A stretch of DNA of 64,000 nucleotides from Luteolibacter rhizosphaerae (GCF_025950095.1 NZ_JAPDDR010000009.1:186001-250000), one strand, 5' to 3'. Shown: positions 50,671-59,939, counted from the stretch's first letter. The notes: generated by a model from the sequence alone, not told the origin. Translations and numbers: made by a program.

Positions 50671-52599
50671 ATGCCCGGACCCAGCGGCGACTCCCCCCTT
50701 GCCTTCCCCGATACCGCCATCTCCCCTTGGCTCAAGGACCGCAAGGGCCACTTCGACCAACTCGTAGCCTCCGTCGAGGACTACGCCATCTTCATGATGA
50801 ATCCCGAGGGCATCATCCTCGACTGGAACCGCGGCGCCGAACGCCTGAAGGGATACACTGCGGCGGAGATCGTCGGCCATCACTTCTCCCGCTTCTACTC
50901 CGAAGAACAACAGGCATCCCGCTACCCGCAGAACGAATTGGAAGTCGCCACCCGCGATGGTCGCTTCGCGGAGGAAGGCTGGCGCATCCGCAAGGACGGC
51001 ACCCGCTTCTGGGCATCCGTCACCATCACCGCCATCCGCTCGGAGATGGGAGAGATCGAGGGCTTTCTCAAGATCACCCGCGATCTAACGGAACGCAAGC
51101 TTGCCGAGGAAAACCTGCACCAGAGCGAGGAGCGCTTCCGCCTCTTGTTAGAGAGCGTGCAGGACTACGCCATCTTCATGCTCGACCCCGAGGGCCACGT
51201 GATGAGCTGGAATCAGGGAGCAAGACGCATCAAGCAATACGAGGCGGGCGAGATCGTCGGGAAACACTTCTCCATCTTCTACCCTCCGGAAACCCTCGCG
51301 ATCGACTTGCCGCAGACACTCCTCCGCCGCGCTGTTAGAGACGGCCGTGCGGAAGACGAGGGCTGGCGCGTCCGCAAAGACGGCACCCGCTTCTGGGGCA
51401 ATGTCGTCATCACCGCGCTCTATGACCCCTCGCAGGAACTCCGCGGCTTCGCCAAAATCACGCGCGATCTCAGCGAGCGCCGGCATATCGAACAACTCCA
51501 GGAGGCGGGCAAGCGCAAGGACACCTTCCTCGCCACCCTCGCGCACGAACTCAGGAACCCGCTCGCCCCGCTCCTGCAGAGCGTCGAGTTGATCGTGCAA
51601 GCCCCCGGGAACACCGCGGTCGTTACCCGCGTCGCCGAAATCGTTCGCAGGCAGGTGGATCAAATGGCTCACCTCATCGACGACCTTCTCGATATGTCCC
51701 GCATCAGCGCTGGCAAGATCGAGCTGAAAAAGTCGACCCAATCCTTGGAAAGCATCTTGGACGCCGCGATCGAAACCGCCGCTCCCCTCATCCGTCAGCA
51801 CCAACACACGCTGGATCTCGATATCGCGAAAGGCCTGACGATCGAAGCCGACCCCCATCGTCTCGCCCAGATCGTCTCGAACCTTTTGTCGAATGCCGCC
51901 AAGTACACTCCTCCCGGCGGGAGCATCCGGCTGAAGGCGCAGCAAGAAGCCAAAGGCCTGCTGAAGATCTCCGTCTCCGACAATGGCATCGGCATTCCCG
52001 CCTCGCTCCAGCAGTCGATCTTCGACCTCTTCGACCAAGGCATCAGCGGCTCCGCGGAGGGCTTGGGCATCGGCCTCACTCTCGTGAAAAATCTGGCCGA
52101 ACTCCACGGCGGCGGCGTGACCGTCAGCAGCGGTGGCGAGGGCAAGGGCAGCGAGTTCACCGTGCTCCTGCCGATCATCATCGCCTCCGAGACCGCATCG
52201 GGATCCCCCGCCCCGCATGCCCCCGTCCGCAGGCTGGGACCCGCACGCGTTCTGGTGGCAGATGACGGTCGGAATGCCGCCGACATCCTCTGCATGTTTT
52301 TCGACATGGAGGGCATGGATACCGAGGTCGCCTACGATGGGGAAGAAGCCGTGGAAGTCGCCGCAAGCTTTGCTCCGGACTTCGTCTTCCTCGATCTCGG
52401 CATGCCCAAGCTTGATGGCTATGAGGCCGCGCGACGCATCCGCAGGCTTCACCCGCAGACCGTCTTGGTCGCCCTCAGCGGCTGGGGCACGGAGGAAGAT
52501 CGCCAGCGCTCCGCGGCAGCGGGCTTCGATGCTCACCTGTTGAAGCCCGCCAAGCCGGATGACTTGCGTGCCATTCTGAACCGTCACGGCTCGGCATGA
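50671..52599 (+). CDS. Soluble hybrid histidine kinase with two PAS domains and a C-terminal receiver
   Basis: The 642-residue product lacks membrane segments. Two PAS domains (about 28-142 and 155-270) share near-identical blocks (GWRIRKDGTRFW and GWRVRKDGTRFW), pointing to internal duplication. HisKA follows with phospho-acceptor His292 (LATLAHELRNPLAPLLQSVE), then HATPase_c (LLSNAAKYTPPGG, DNGIGIP, GLGIGLTLVKNLAELHGGG). A receiver (about 525-640) has Asp575 in FVFLDLGMPKLDGYEA and Lys in LLKPAKP. No DNA-binding domain or partner regulator adjoins it, so phosphotransfer goes to a distant protein or the receiver acts by itself. ATG 50671 is preferred to a GTG at 50644. Confidence 0.93.
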   Translation: MPGPSGDSPLAFPDTAISPWLKDRKGHFDQLVASVEDYAIFMMNPEGIILDWNRGAERLKGYTAAEIVGHHFSRFYSEEQQASRYPQNELEVATRDGRFAEEGWRIRKDGTRFWASVTITAIRSEMGEIEGFLKITRDLTERKLAEENLHQSEERFRLLLESVQDYAIFMLDPEGHVMSWNQGARRIKQYEAGEIVGKHFSIFYPPETLAIDLPQTLLRRAVRDGRAEDEGWRVRKDGTRFWGNVVITALYDPSQELRGFAKITRDLSERRHIEQLQEAGKRKDTFLATLAHELRNPLAPLLQSVELIVQAPGNTAVVTRVAEIVRRQVDQMAHLIDDLLDMSRISAGKIELKKSTQSLESILDAAIETAAPLIRQHQHTLDLDIAKGLTIEADPHRLAQIVSNLLSNAAKYTPPGGSIRLKAQQEAKGLLKISVSDNGIGIPASLQQSIFDLFDQGISGSAEGLGIGLTLVKNLAELHGGGVTVSSGGEGKGSEFTVLLPIIIASETASGSPAPHAPVRRLGPARVLVADDGRNAADILCMFFDMEGMDTEVAYDGEEAVEVAASFAPDFVFLDLGMPKLDGYEAARRIRRLHPQTVLVALSGWGTEEDRQRSAAAGFDAHLLKPAKPDDLRAILNRHGSA

Positions 52600-53717
52600 A
52601 TCGGCGGGAGTTCCCCGCCTTTGCAGCGCGCCAGAATGTGCTTCGCAGCGGAGATCGCCCCGGCATTCCGGCCGTGCAGCTCCAGCTTGCGCTTCATCCC
52701 TCGCCACAGCGCGGCATCGTCCGCCAGTAGATCCGCCACCGCGGTCCGCAGCGCCTCCGGACTCTCCGCCAGCTTCCCCGCACCGATCATTTCCAGCAGC
52801 CGCAGGTTCCCTTCTTCCTGCCCCGGCACCAGATGGTGCACCAGCATCGGGCACCGCGCCGCGATCGCCTCGTGCACGGTCGCGCCGCCTGCCTTCCCCA
52901 CCACCAGGTGGTGGGAGTTCAGCAGCGCCGGCACCTTGCGTGTCCAGCCCTTGATCTTCACCCGCCCGGGGAAGGCATCCTTGATCTCCTTTGCCTTCTT
53001 CCAAAGGTGTCGCACGTTCTTGCCCAGGATGATCGTGATATGCGTCCGCGGTGAGGTCTGCAGGATCGCCTTCGAGATCCGCCGCACGTGCAGCCGCCGC
53101 CCCGTGGTGAAGTAGAGCACCTTGAAGGGCTCGCAGGGATCCTCCGCCGGCAGCGGCTCCATCCGCGAGAAGTCCGGATGCACCGGGAAGCCGGTGTCGA
53201 TCAAGCGCTCGCCCGGCAGGCCGGACCGCATCATCGCCGCCCGCGTGTGCGGATCGGAGACGATCCACTCGCCGCTCGGCGCCTTGATCCAAGCCGCGTT
53301 GATCTCAATCGAGTCGGTCACCACCGTGAAAAGCTTCGGCTGGTGGATCTTCCCCACCAGCAAGCGCTCCATGAAGTAGGGGTAGAGTGGGTAGGTGGAT
53401 ACCACCGCGTCCGGCTTCCAGTCTTCCACCAGCTCGCCCAGCTTCCGCTCCGGCTTGCGCATCAGCGGCATCCGCTGCTTGGAGAAGTCCACCTCGTCCG
53501 TCTTCAGATACACCCGGTACCACAGCCGCGGCGCACGGGTGGTGATGATCCGGTAGCCCTTGCAGATCCACTTCGTGCTCACGGGCGCACCCAGCATGCA
53601 GGGATCCGCCACCCGGGCTTCCGCCCCCGCCTCTTGCAGCGCCAGCGCCAGATTCCGGGCCGCGCTGTTGTGCCCTTCCCCGAAGGCGGCGGTACAGATG
53701 AGTATTCGGGCTGGCAT
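52584..53717 (-). CDS. MGDG-synthase-like / MurG-like glycosyltransferase
   Basis: The 377-residue product starts MPARILICTAAFGEGHNSAA, the acceptor-side motif of monogalactosyldiacylglycerol synthases, and continues with VVSTYPLYPYFMERLLVGKI and TVVTDSIEINAAWI. The C-terminal GT28-type donor site has ILGKNVRHLW, LVVGKAGGATVHEAIAARCP and VPGQEEGNLRLLEMIGAGKL. Such enzymes put hexoses on diacylglycerol or related lipids at the inner membrane, so a membrane glycolipid is expected; sugar and acceptor are not determined. It converges with the hybrid kinase gene (stops overlap by 16 bases) and is divergent from the next gene. Confidence 0.88.
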   Translation of the reverse strand: MPARILICTAAFGEGHNSAARNLALALQEAGAEARVADPCMLGAPVSTKWICKGYRIITTRAPRLWYRVYLKTDEVDFSKQRMPLMRKPERKLGELVEDWKPDAVVSTYPLYPYFMERLLVGKIHQPKLFTVVTDSIEINAAWIKAPSGEWIVSDPHTRAAMMRSGLPGERLIDTGFPVHPDFSRMEPLPAEDPCEPFKVLYFTTGRRLHVRRISKAILQTSPRTHITIILGKNVRHLWKKAKEIKDAFPGRVKIKGWTRKVPALLNSHHLVVGKAGGATVHEAIAARCPMLVHHLVPGQEEGNLRLLEMIGAGKLAESPEALRTAVADLLADDAALWRGMKRKLELHGRNAGAISAAKHILARCKGGELPPIHAEP

Positions 53718-53803
53718 CGTCGGGTGTCGGGCGCTTCTTAGGTCAAAGCCGGGCATTGCGTCGAACGGCATTTACGGCTTTCGTTCCCCCGTCTCTCGTT
53801 TTC

Positions 53804-54910
53804 ATGCCCGATCCCGATCCTACACCGAAGCTCCGCATCCTGGACGAAGGGGATGCCGCGGCGGAACAACCGGTGGTCCGTCTGGGAAAAAGCGGAGAAA
53901 CCCTCTCGGCAGCCAGCAAGCCGATGGCCGGACCTGCACCTGAAACCGCGGAACGGATCGAGGCGGAGGGCCGGGAGAATTTCGATGGCCGCAGCATTGA
54001 TCCTACCATCGACGCGATTCTCGACCCGCAGGAAGCGGCTGAGAACATCGAGCAGCCATGGGGCCGGGAAGGCACCCGACTTGCTGGCATTCCTTACGGC
54101 TGGTTTATTCTCATCGCCTTGGTCGTTGCGGGAGCCGGGGTTTGGTCCCTGCGCTCCATGAAGAAGGGCGAGGAATCCGTGGTCAGGGTCCAGGAAACGG
54201 TGCGGGAGAAGGTCGAGGAGGACGAGAAAAACGAGGCCGCCGCGCTCGAACTCGTCGGCGCGGTCGAAGCCGCCGCCAGGAACTACCTCGCCGCCGATAC
54301 TCTTGAGGAGATCCTCCCCTTGGTTCGCGAGCCGGAGCGGGTCCGCCCCCTGATCGAGGAAACCTGGGCTGCCAATCCGCCCCGCTCCCGGCGCTTCAAG
54401 CGCCTCGCCATGTTCCAGCCCGCGGTGATCGAGGGCAGATCCTTCTGGGTGATTCAGGCCGAGATTGAGGACGCCCCTTCGGAAAGCCTTCTCCTGGAAG
54501 AACTAGCGAACCACGGGGTGAAGGTCGATTGGGAGACCCAGGCCTGCTACCAGCCGCTCCCTTGGGACAGCTTCGCCACCACCCGCCCTGTAGGGAAAAG
54601 CTTGGAATTCCGGGTTTGGGCCACGCCGGACAACCACTACAGCCACGAATTCTCCAGCTCCGGAAAGTGGAACTGCTTCCGACTGACGGCCAAGAACTCG
54701 GACGAGCACGTCTTCGGCTACGCCCCGCTTGAGAGCGAGGTGGCCAAGAAACTGATCGCCCTCTGCCGCGGCTCCCGGCATGGCACTGCCACCGTGATCC
54801 TCAGCCTGAAGGTGCCGGACCAGGGCAATTCCCCCCGCGGAGTCCTCATCGAGAAGATCGTCGAGCCACGCTGGGCCCGGGTGCCCCCCGCGGCCAAGAA
54901 CGCGCCTTGA
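53804..54910 (+). CDS. Single-span membrane protein of unknown function
   Basis: The 368-residue product has a long acidic N-terminal cytoplasmic part (about 1-90, rich in Glu and Ala) and one membrane segment (about 96-116, YGWFILIALVVAGAGVWSL). A charged coiled stretch follows (VQETVREKVEEDEKNEAAAL), then a C-terminal domain (about 150-365) with RSRRFKRLAMFQPAVIEGRS, HEFSSSGKWNCFRLTAKNSD and KVPDQGNSPRGVLIEKIVEP. I do not know the family. Similar one-span proteins with a C-terminal domain recur in Verrucomicrobia genomes. A TTG at 53756 would lengthen it without gain. It precedes the sulfatase-like gene by 122 bases. Confidence 0.72.
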   Translation: MPDPDPTPKLRILDEGDAAAEQPVVRLGKSGETLSAASKPMAGPAPETAERIEAEGRENFDGRSIDPTIDAILDPQEAAENIEQPWGREGTRLAGIPYGWFILIALVVAGAGVWSLRSMKKGEESVVRVQETVREKVEEDEKNEAAALELVGAVEAAARNYLAADTLEEILPLVREPERVRPLIEETWAANPPRSRRFKRLAMFQPAVIEGRSFWVIQAEIEDAPSESLLLEELANHGVKVDWETQACYQPLPWDSFATTRPVGKSLEFRVWATPDNHYSHEFSSSGKWNCFRLTAKNSDEHVFGYAPLESEVAKKLIALCRGSRHGTATVILSLKVPDQGNSPRGVLIEKIVEPRWARVPPAAKNAP

Positions 54911-55032
54911 CCCGCGGAGATCGCCTGCGAGCGTCGCGCCCGCCGGACGCGATGGATTCGCCCTTTCCCCGGCGTATCCTGCCCGGTCCCCGGCGAGCGC
55001 CGGCCCCCGGCTCCTTCATTGCCTAGCTTCCG

Positions 55033-57219
55033 ATGACCCGAGATTCTTCATCCGCCCCGGCTTGGCGTCCTCTCTTGAGAGGCGCAGGCACCGGGATCGC
55101 GTTCTTCTTGGCTTGGCTCTACGCCCGCGCCCTCTGGACCCTCGCGAATAGCACCGGCGGCATGGACAACAAGTTCAGCAAGCTTGCCCGCGAGGACTAT
55201 CTCTCCTTCCTGATCGGTCAGAACCTGATCGTGCTCGTCGCCTACCTGCTCCTGTGGATCGCGGCGCTGTTCCTGATCGTGCCACCGCTCGCCGCGATTG
55301 TCCGCCGCAGTCCTTGGCGTGGCCGCGGCTCCATCGCCATTCCCGCCCTGCTGCTCGCGATGCTGCTGCATGAGTATTTCATGCTGCGCTTGATCCAGAG
55401 CCGCCCTTATTTCCTCTCGGAGGGACAGTTCGGCAGTTGGTTCTACGGCATCCTTCAGGCACCGCCGGAAGCGTGGCGTCCGGGCATCAATCGCGCGCTC
55501 TTCTCCATCCTGCCATGGGTGGTTCTCATGCTGAGCGGCTGCTGGTGGATTTGGGCATTGCGGGCGAAACCACGCCTGCGCCTGATCGCCACGTCTTTGG
55601 CGCTTCTCGCCCTCGCCTCGATCGGTATCGCTTCGATTCCGCGCCAGGTGGAGGTGCAGGCCAAGCAGGCGCAGGACCGGCCGATGAACATCATCGTCAT
55701 CGCCTCCGATTCCCTTCGTGGTGATCGTCTCGGTTACTCGGGCTATAGGCCGCGCCGCACCGATGGCGTGGCCGCCGCCGGGGTCTCGCCGAATATCGAT
55801 GCCTGGGCCCGGGATGCGGTCCGCTTCGAGCGCTGCTACGTCCCCATGGCCTCCACGCTGGAGTCCGCGGTATCGGTGATGTCTTCCACCTACCCGCACA
55901 CGAACCGGATCCGCCACATGTATCCGGATCGCGAGACGGTCGAGGCATCCGGGAAGGTCATTCAGCCCATCGCGCAGGTGCTGAAGGAAAAGGGCTACGA
56001 TACCGCCGCCATCGGCGATTGGTGCGCGGGCTTCTATGAGATGATGCCCCTCGGCTTCGAGGACATCTCGGTGTCGAGCTTCGATAACTTCCGGATCTAC
56101 ATGAGCCAGGCCGTCTTCATGGCTCACTTCGTCGTGCCGCTGTATTTCGATAACCGGCTCGGCTACGAGATCTTCCCGCAGGTCGGCTCCTTCGCCCAGT
56201 TCGTCACGCCGGAAGTGGTGACCCGCCGCGTCGAGGACAAGCTCGCGGAGCAGGCGAAGAGCGGCCGCCCCTTTTTCTGGCACGTCTTCTACTCCTGCAA
56301 TCACCTCCCCTATCGCTGCGCGGAGCCTTACAACACGATGTTCACCGACCCCGCGTATCAAGGGAAGAACAAGACTGGGGTGGACTTCGATATCGACGAG
56401 TTTGTCAGCGGCACTGCACTGGAGGACAAGATGGGCGCACTGCCGGATGCGGATATCCGCCAGATCCGCGCGCTCTACGACGGCTGCACCCGCCAGTTCG
56501 ACGATTGCTTCGGTCGCATCCGCGAGGCCCTGCGCCGCCACGGCATGGAGGACAATACGATCGTGGTCGTCACCGCCGACCATGGCGATGATCTCTATGA
56601 ACCCGGCGTGACCCTCACCCACGGCTTGGGCTTCAATGGCGGGGACCACTGCTTCCACATCCCGCTGGCGATTCGTGTCCCCGGCATCTATCCCGCCAGC
56701 ATCGCCGAGCAGGTGCGGAGCATCGATCTCTCCCCCACTCTTCTGGATCTGGTAAACACCGCCCGCCCCGCCTCGTGGGAAGGTCAGAGCCTGGCGGGCT
56801 GGATGCGCGGCACCGGGAAACCGCAGGACCTCCCTTACTTTGGCGAGACCAGCTTCCCCTTCATCCAGTTCAAGGTGCCGGGCGTGGAACGCCCTCATCT
56901 GCCCCCGATGGATGAGCTCACCACCATCGAGCCGGCCTTCAATCATCAATTCGTGATGAAAAAGGAGTATGACGAGCCGGTGCGGATCGCGAAGCAGCGT
57001 TGCCTGCGCACCCGCGATTGGAAGGTCGTCTGCACTCCTTGCAGCGAGGGCGACCGCCATTTCGGACTCTTCCATCTGGCGGAGGACCCGGACTGCCGCC
57101 GCGACCTGTCCACCGAGCGCCCGGAGGTGCTCGCGCCGATGGAGAAAGCCCTCACCCGCTGGATCGACGATCATCGCGAAACCCCGGTCAGCGAGATTTT
57201 CCCGCAGGGTGAGCCGTAA
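55033..57219 (+). CDS. Membrane-anchored sulfatase / phosphoglycerol-transferase-like enzyme
   Basis: The 728-residue product has five membrane segments (about 18-36, 60-90, 102-122, 155-178, 184-202) and an extracytoplasmic alkaline-phosphatase-superfamily domain. Metal ligands are visible in IVIASDSLRGDRLGYSGY (Asp226), VTADHGDDLYEPG and NGGDHCFHIPL. The nucleophile region is VPMASTLESAVSVMSSTYPH, so Ser274 or Thr275 would be used. There is no Cys-x-Pro-x-Arg sulfatase signature, so a formylglycine sulfatase is unlikely; LtaS/OpgB-type phosphoglycerol or phosphoethanolamine transfer fits better. Envelope lipid or glycan modification is inferred. Confidence 0.85.
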   Translation: MTRDSSSAPAWRPLLRGAGTGIAFFLAWLYARALWTLANSTGGMDNKFSKLAREDYLSFLIGQNLIVLVAYLLLWIAALFLIVPPLAAIVRRSPWRGRGSIAIPALLLAMLLHEYFMLRLIQSRPYFLSEGQFGSWFYGILQAPPEAWRPGINRALFSILPWVVLMLSGCWWIWALRAKPRLRLIATSLALLALASIGIASIPRQVEVQAKQAQDRPMNIIVIASDSLRGDRLGYSGYRPRRTDGVAAAGVSPNIDAWARDAVRFERCYVPMASTLESAVSVMSSTYPHTNRIRHMYPDRETVEASGKVIQPIAQVLKEKGYDTAAIGDWCAGFYEMMPLGFEDISVSSFDNFRIYMSQAVFMAHFVVPLYFDNRLGYEIFPQVGSFAQFVTPEVVTRRVEDKLAEQAKSGRPFFWHVFYSCNHLPYRCAEPYNTMFTDPAYQGKNKTGVDFDIDEFVSGTALEDKMGALPDADIRQIRALYDGCTRQFDDCFGRIREALRRHGMEDNTIVVVTADHGDDLYEPGVTLTHGLGFNGGDHCFHIPLAIRVPGIYPASIAEQVRSIDLSPTLLDLVNTARPASWEGQSLAGWMRGTGKPQDLPYFGETSFPFIQFKVPGVERPHLPPMDELTTIEPAFNHQFVMKKEYDEPVRIAKQRCLRTRDWKVVCTPCSEGDRHFGLFHLAEDPDCRRDLSTERPEVLAPMEKALTRWIDDHRETPVSEIFPQGEP

Positions 57220-57296
57220 AGAGCTCCCGATTGCCGCTTGAGTTTCCGGCGTAAGCGGAAATGCTTCCGCCTCTCCTCCGGCTACCGATTGCCTCC

Positions 57297-58079
57297 ATGA
57301 AATTCGCGCTTTTCCCGCTTGCCGCCCTCACCTGCACCGCAGCCTTCGCCGCGGAGGCCCCCAAGATCTTCACGGACCTGCTCCCCGCGGATACCCCGAT
57401 CAAGGGCGAGATCGTCGTGGTCGTTCCCCCGCCGGAACTGGACAAGTACATCGCGAAGGTGGAGCAGGCCGCCCGCAAGGATCCCGAGTGGTTCAAGGAA
57501 CACGCTAAGAACGGCAAGCCCGGCGTACCCCTGCCCTACGACGAGCGCCTCGGCCTGACCAAGGAGGAATACGACGACTACCTCAAGACCTGGGGCAAAC
57601 GGGAATTCAAGCCGGTGGAACCCGTGGCCATCCAGCTCAAGGGCGACAAGGAAGGCCGCTGGACCGTCAATATGACCGGCGGCGCCCAGAATGTTTCCAC
57701 CCTGAAGTACGACCCGAAGGAAGACGCCTTCAAGTCCCCGAACGGCACCCTCAAGCGCATTGAGGACGTTTCCGCGGATGCCGATAGTACTCTGGGTGCC
57801 TGGTCCGGCTCCGAGTGGAAGTTCGAGGAGCAAGGCTCCTTCGGCACCACCAAGGAGAACTTCGCGATCGGGAAAACCGCGGACAAGAAGTACGGACTCG
57901 TCGTCTATCGCTTCCAAGAGGTGTCCGGCCAAGGCACCCGCCTCGCTGACCGCGGCATGGTGGTACGCTTCCCGCTCGGTGCCGCTGGCATCATCAAGCC
58001 GAAGGCGGCCCCGGCCCCGAACGCCAAGCCCGCGCCGGCCCCCAAACCGGCTCCTGCTCCGACCAAGAAGAAAAAGTAA
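57297..58079 (+). CDS. Secreted hypothetical protein with Ala/Pro/Lys-rich tail
   Basis: From ATG 57297 the 260-residue product has a signal peptide (MKFALFPLAALTCTAAFAA). The mature domain is of unknown family (GEIVVVVPPPELDKYIAKVE, YDERLGLTKEEYDDYLKTWG, KREFKPVEPVAIQLKGDKEG, GRWTVNMTGG). The low-complexity tail PKAAPAPNAKPAPAPKPAPA ends KKKK; such tails are typical of periplasmic linkers binding the cell wall or LPS. It starts 77 bases after the sulfatase-like gene on the same strand. No catalytic motif is visible. Confidence 0.75.
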   Translation: MKFALFPLAALTCTAAFAAEAPKIFTDLLPADTPIKGEIVVVVPPPELDKYIAKVEQAARKDPEWFKEHAKNGKPGVPLPYDERLGLTKEEYDDYLKTWGKREFKPVEPVAIQLKGDKEGRWTVNMTGGAQNVSTLKYDPKEDAFKSPNGTLKRIEDVSADADSTLGAWSGSEWKFEEQGSFGTTKENFAIGKTADKKYGLVVYRFQEVSGQGTRLADRGMVVRFPLGAAGIIKPKAAPAPNAKPAPAPKPAPAPTKKKK

Positions 58080-58163
58080 GCGGGCCCCGGCCACAGCAGG
58101 CGCGGTGGTGACCTCGCGGAAGCATTTGCGGACACCGAACCGCACAAAGCTTCCGCCCATCGC

Positions 58164-58199
58164 TCTTTTCCCATCCCATCCATCCTATCCATCCTGGTC
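58164..58199. repeat. CATCC-type dispersed repeat
   Basis: A run of CCCATCCCATCCATCC-type units lies in the 152-base gap between the secreted protein and the AsmA-like gene and ends with CTGGTCC. Closely similar blocks end with CGG(C/T)CC at 46092-46118 and 46251-46283. No gene is present in the gap. Confidence 0.7.
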
Positions 58200-58231
58200 C
58201 AAATTTTTGGCCCGGATGAGGATCTCGAAAA

Positions 58232-59650
58232 ATGCCCGACGAGCCGATCCGCTCTTCCCGGTGGAAACGCAGGATCCGCAATGTCCTGCTCGGTCTCGTC
58301 TGTACTCCGCCGCTGCTGCTCGCAGCCGGAAATCTCGCATTGGCCACTCCATGGGCCAAGGCTGCGCTGGCCCGTAGCGTGAAGGCCCGCACCGGCTTTG
58401 ACGCGGAATTCGGTGCCGTATCATGGACTCCTTGGAGTGGAGCACGTCTCGGCAATTTCCAACTGCTTCAGCCGGAGCCGCTCCGGGCCCTTGTGCCCGA
58501 GCCCTTGCTCGCATTGGAGGAAGTCGAAGTCCATCCGTACTGGAAACCCCTTCTCAAAGGCGACCTCCAGCTCGCGACGATCCGGCTCAAGCGCCCTCGC
58601 TGCGCCATCCCCATCGAGTTGCTCGCAAGCCTGGCACCCCGGGAAACCGGACCCCTCGCTTCGGGACCAAGCATCGCAGCACTTCCTTCCGCGACTGACA
58701 CCCCGCCATTCTCGGCCCCCTCCTCCCCGGCGGATGGCACCGTTCCCAAACCGCAGCCACCCGCCACTCCCGCAGACGCGCCGCCTCCCCCGGCTCCGGG
58801 CGAAGAACGCGCTACCACTTGGGTGGAGATCGAGGAGGGACAACTCGACTTCTTTCTCGGCGCCACCAACGTGATCAAGCTCTCCAGCTTCGGCGGAAAG
58901 ATCCCGGTCGCGGGAGCGCCTGCTGAGGGCCACTTCTCGGGCGAGTCGATCTTGGCGATCGGCCAAAGTCTGTCCCCGGGCTTTGACCTACCCCTTGGGT
59001 GGAAGGGTCCGGAACTTCGCGTTGGCCCCGGCGAGATCATGGTCTCCGGCACCCGCGTAAGGCTCGAAGTCGCCCTCGGCCGCTTGCCGGGCCTGCCCTT
59101 TGGCGCGGACCTGATGGTTGCGGAGCAGGCAGTCGATGCCTCCGCTGCTTTCGCCAAGCGCCAGCCTCGGGCCGCTCGGGTCACCGCCCGGGCTCAGGGT
59201 GGCGGCTTCATCCTCGTACCCGGCACTTGGCGGGCCGCAGCCGGACTTGCGGTGCAGGAGCTCACCCTCCAGAGCACCAGCGGCGAGATCCGCTTCTCCC
59301 AAGCCGGATTCACTGCCACCTTGGAAGGCGGCACCTTGCTTTGCCCGGAAGCCAAGCTCATCGGCGATTCAATCTCCCTCCTCGGGAATGGCCGCATCGA
59401 CCTCGGAGGCGAAACCAACGCGGTACTGCGCGGCGTGATGCCTCCCGAAGTTGCCGCTATGTGGAAAGGCAAGCTCGAGAAGATGGGCGTGGCCGTCCCG
59501 CCGGTCTTCACCCCGCTCGAAACTCCCGATCGCGTCTACATCGATCTACGATGGGTCTCGTACCCCGGCGGACAAGGCATCGAGTTCGGGCCGGGAGGGC
59601 CGGTACTGCCCTTGCCACTGGCGATGGCTGTGGTAATCGGCACCACCTGA
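58232..59650 (+). CDS. AsmA-like protein
   Basis: The 472-residue product has an N-terminal membrane anchor (about 15-38, NVLLGLVCTPPLLLAAGNLA) followed by an AsmA/TamB-like beginning (WAKAALARSVKARTGFDAEF, GAVSWTPWSGARLGNFQL, LLKGDLQLATIRLKRP). A Pro/Ala-rich linker (about 140-195) and a long beta-rich C-terminal part (RVRLEVALGRLPGLPFGADL, ITLQSTSGEIRFSQAG-like strands, GNGRIDLGGETNAVLRGVMP) follow. AsmA-like proteins bridge inner and outer membranes and affect lipid transport. It stands alone, 150 bases after the previous gene. The domain call rests on pattern. Confidence 0.78.
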   Translation: MPDEPIRSSRWKRRIRNVLLGLVCTPPLLLAAGNLALATPWAKAALARSVKARTGFDAEFGAVSWTPWSGARLGNFQLLQPEPLRALVPEPLLALEEVEVHPYWKPLLKGDLQLATIRLKRPRCAIPIELLASLAPRETGPLASGPSIAALPSATDTPPFSAPSSPADGTVPKPQPPATPADAPPPPAPGEERATTWVEIEEGQLDFFLGATNVIKLSSFGGKIPVAGAPAEGHFSGESILAIGQSLSPGFDLPLGWKGPELRVGPGEIMVSGTRVRLEVALGRLPGLPFGADLMVAEQAVDASAAFAKRQPRAARVTARAQGGGFILVPGTWRAAAGLAVQELTLQSTSGEIRFSQAGFTATLEGGTLLCPEAKLIGDSISLLGNGRIDLGGETNAVLRGVMPPEVAAMWKGKLEKMGVAVPPVFTPLETPDRVYIDLRWVSYPGGQGIEFGPGGPVLPLPLAMAVVIGTT

Positions 59651-59939
59651 AGCGCAATGACCTTGAGTGCCGGGGAAACCCGATGAACCACGGGCTAAGC
59701 GGATTCTTCGGATTCGAAGCCAGCTTGGGAGAATAGCCGTTCCTCTCTAAACCCAAAACTCGCATCCGTCTAATCCGTCTAATCCGTCTAATCCGTCTAA
59801 TCCGTCTAATCCGTCTAATCCGTCTAATCCGTCTAATCCGTCTAATCCGTCTAATCCGTGGTCAACCGTCTTGAAGCTAGGAGAAGATAGCCCATCAAGA
59901 ACGAGTCCTTGACGGCATTGACCTGAAGCACTTGCCGGA
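59651..59939. other. Gene-free gap holding a 9-bp tandem repeat
   Basis: About 290 bases between the AsmA-like gene and rsmD. Its only notable content is the tandem array at 59764-59859. Open frames across the array encode only monotonous repeats and are not genes. Confidence 0.8.
59764..59859. repeat. Perfect 9-bp tandem repeat (ATCCGTCTA)x10
   Basis: Ten identical copies of ATCCGTCTA run from 59764 to 59853, followed by a partial copy ATCCGT and then GGTCAACC. The period equals that of the CATCCTCTT block at 46286 and both arrays end in an ATCCG(C/T)GGT(C/T) sequence. Perfect identity points to recent slippage expansion, so copy number probably varies among strains. Confidence 0.95.

Noticed and set aside
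55048-57174. 708-codon antisense frame over the sulfatase-like gene
   Set aside because: Shadow of a well-supported membrane enzyme; no motif of its own.
59764-59859. CRISPR array
   Set aside because: Units are 9 bp and contiguous with no spacers; no cas gene is present.
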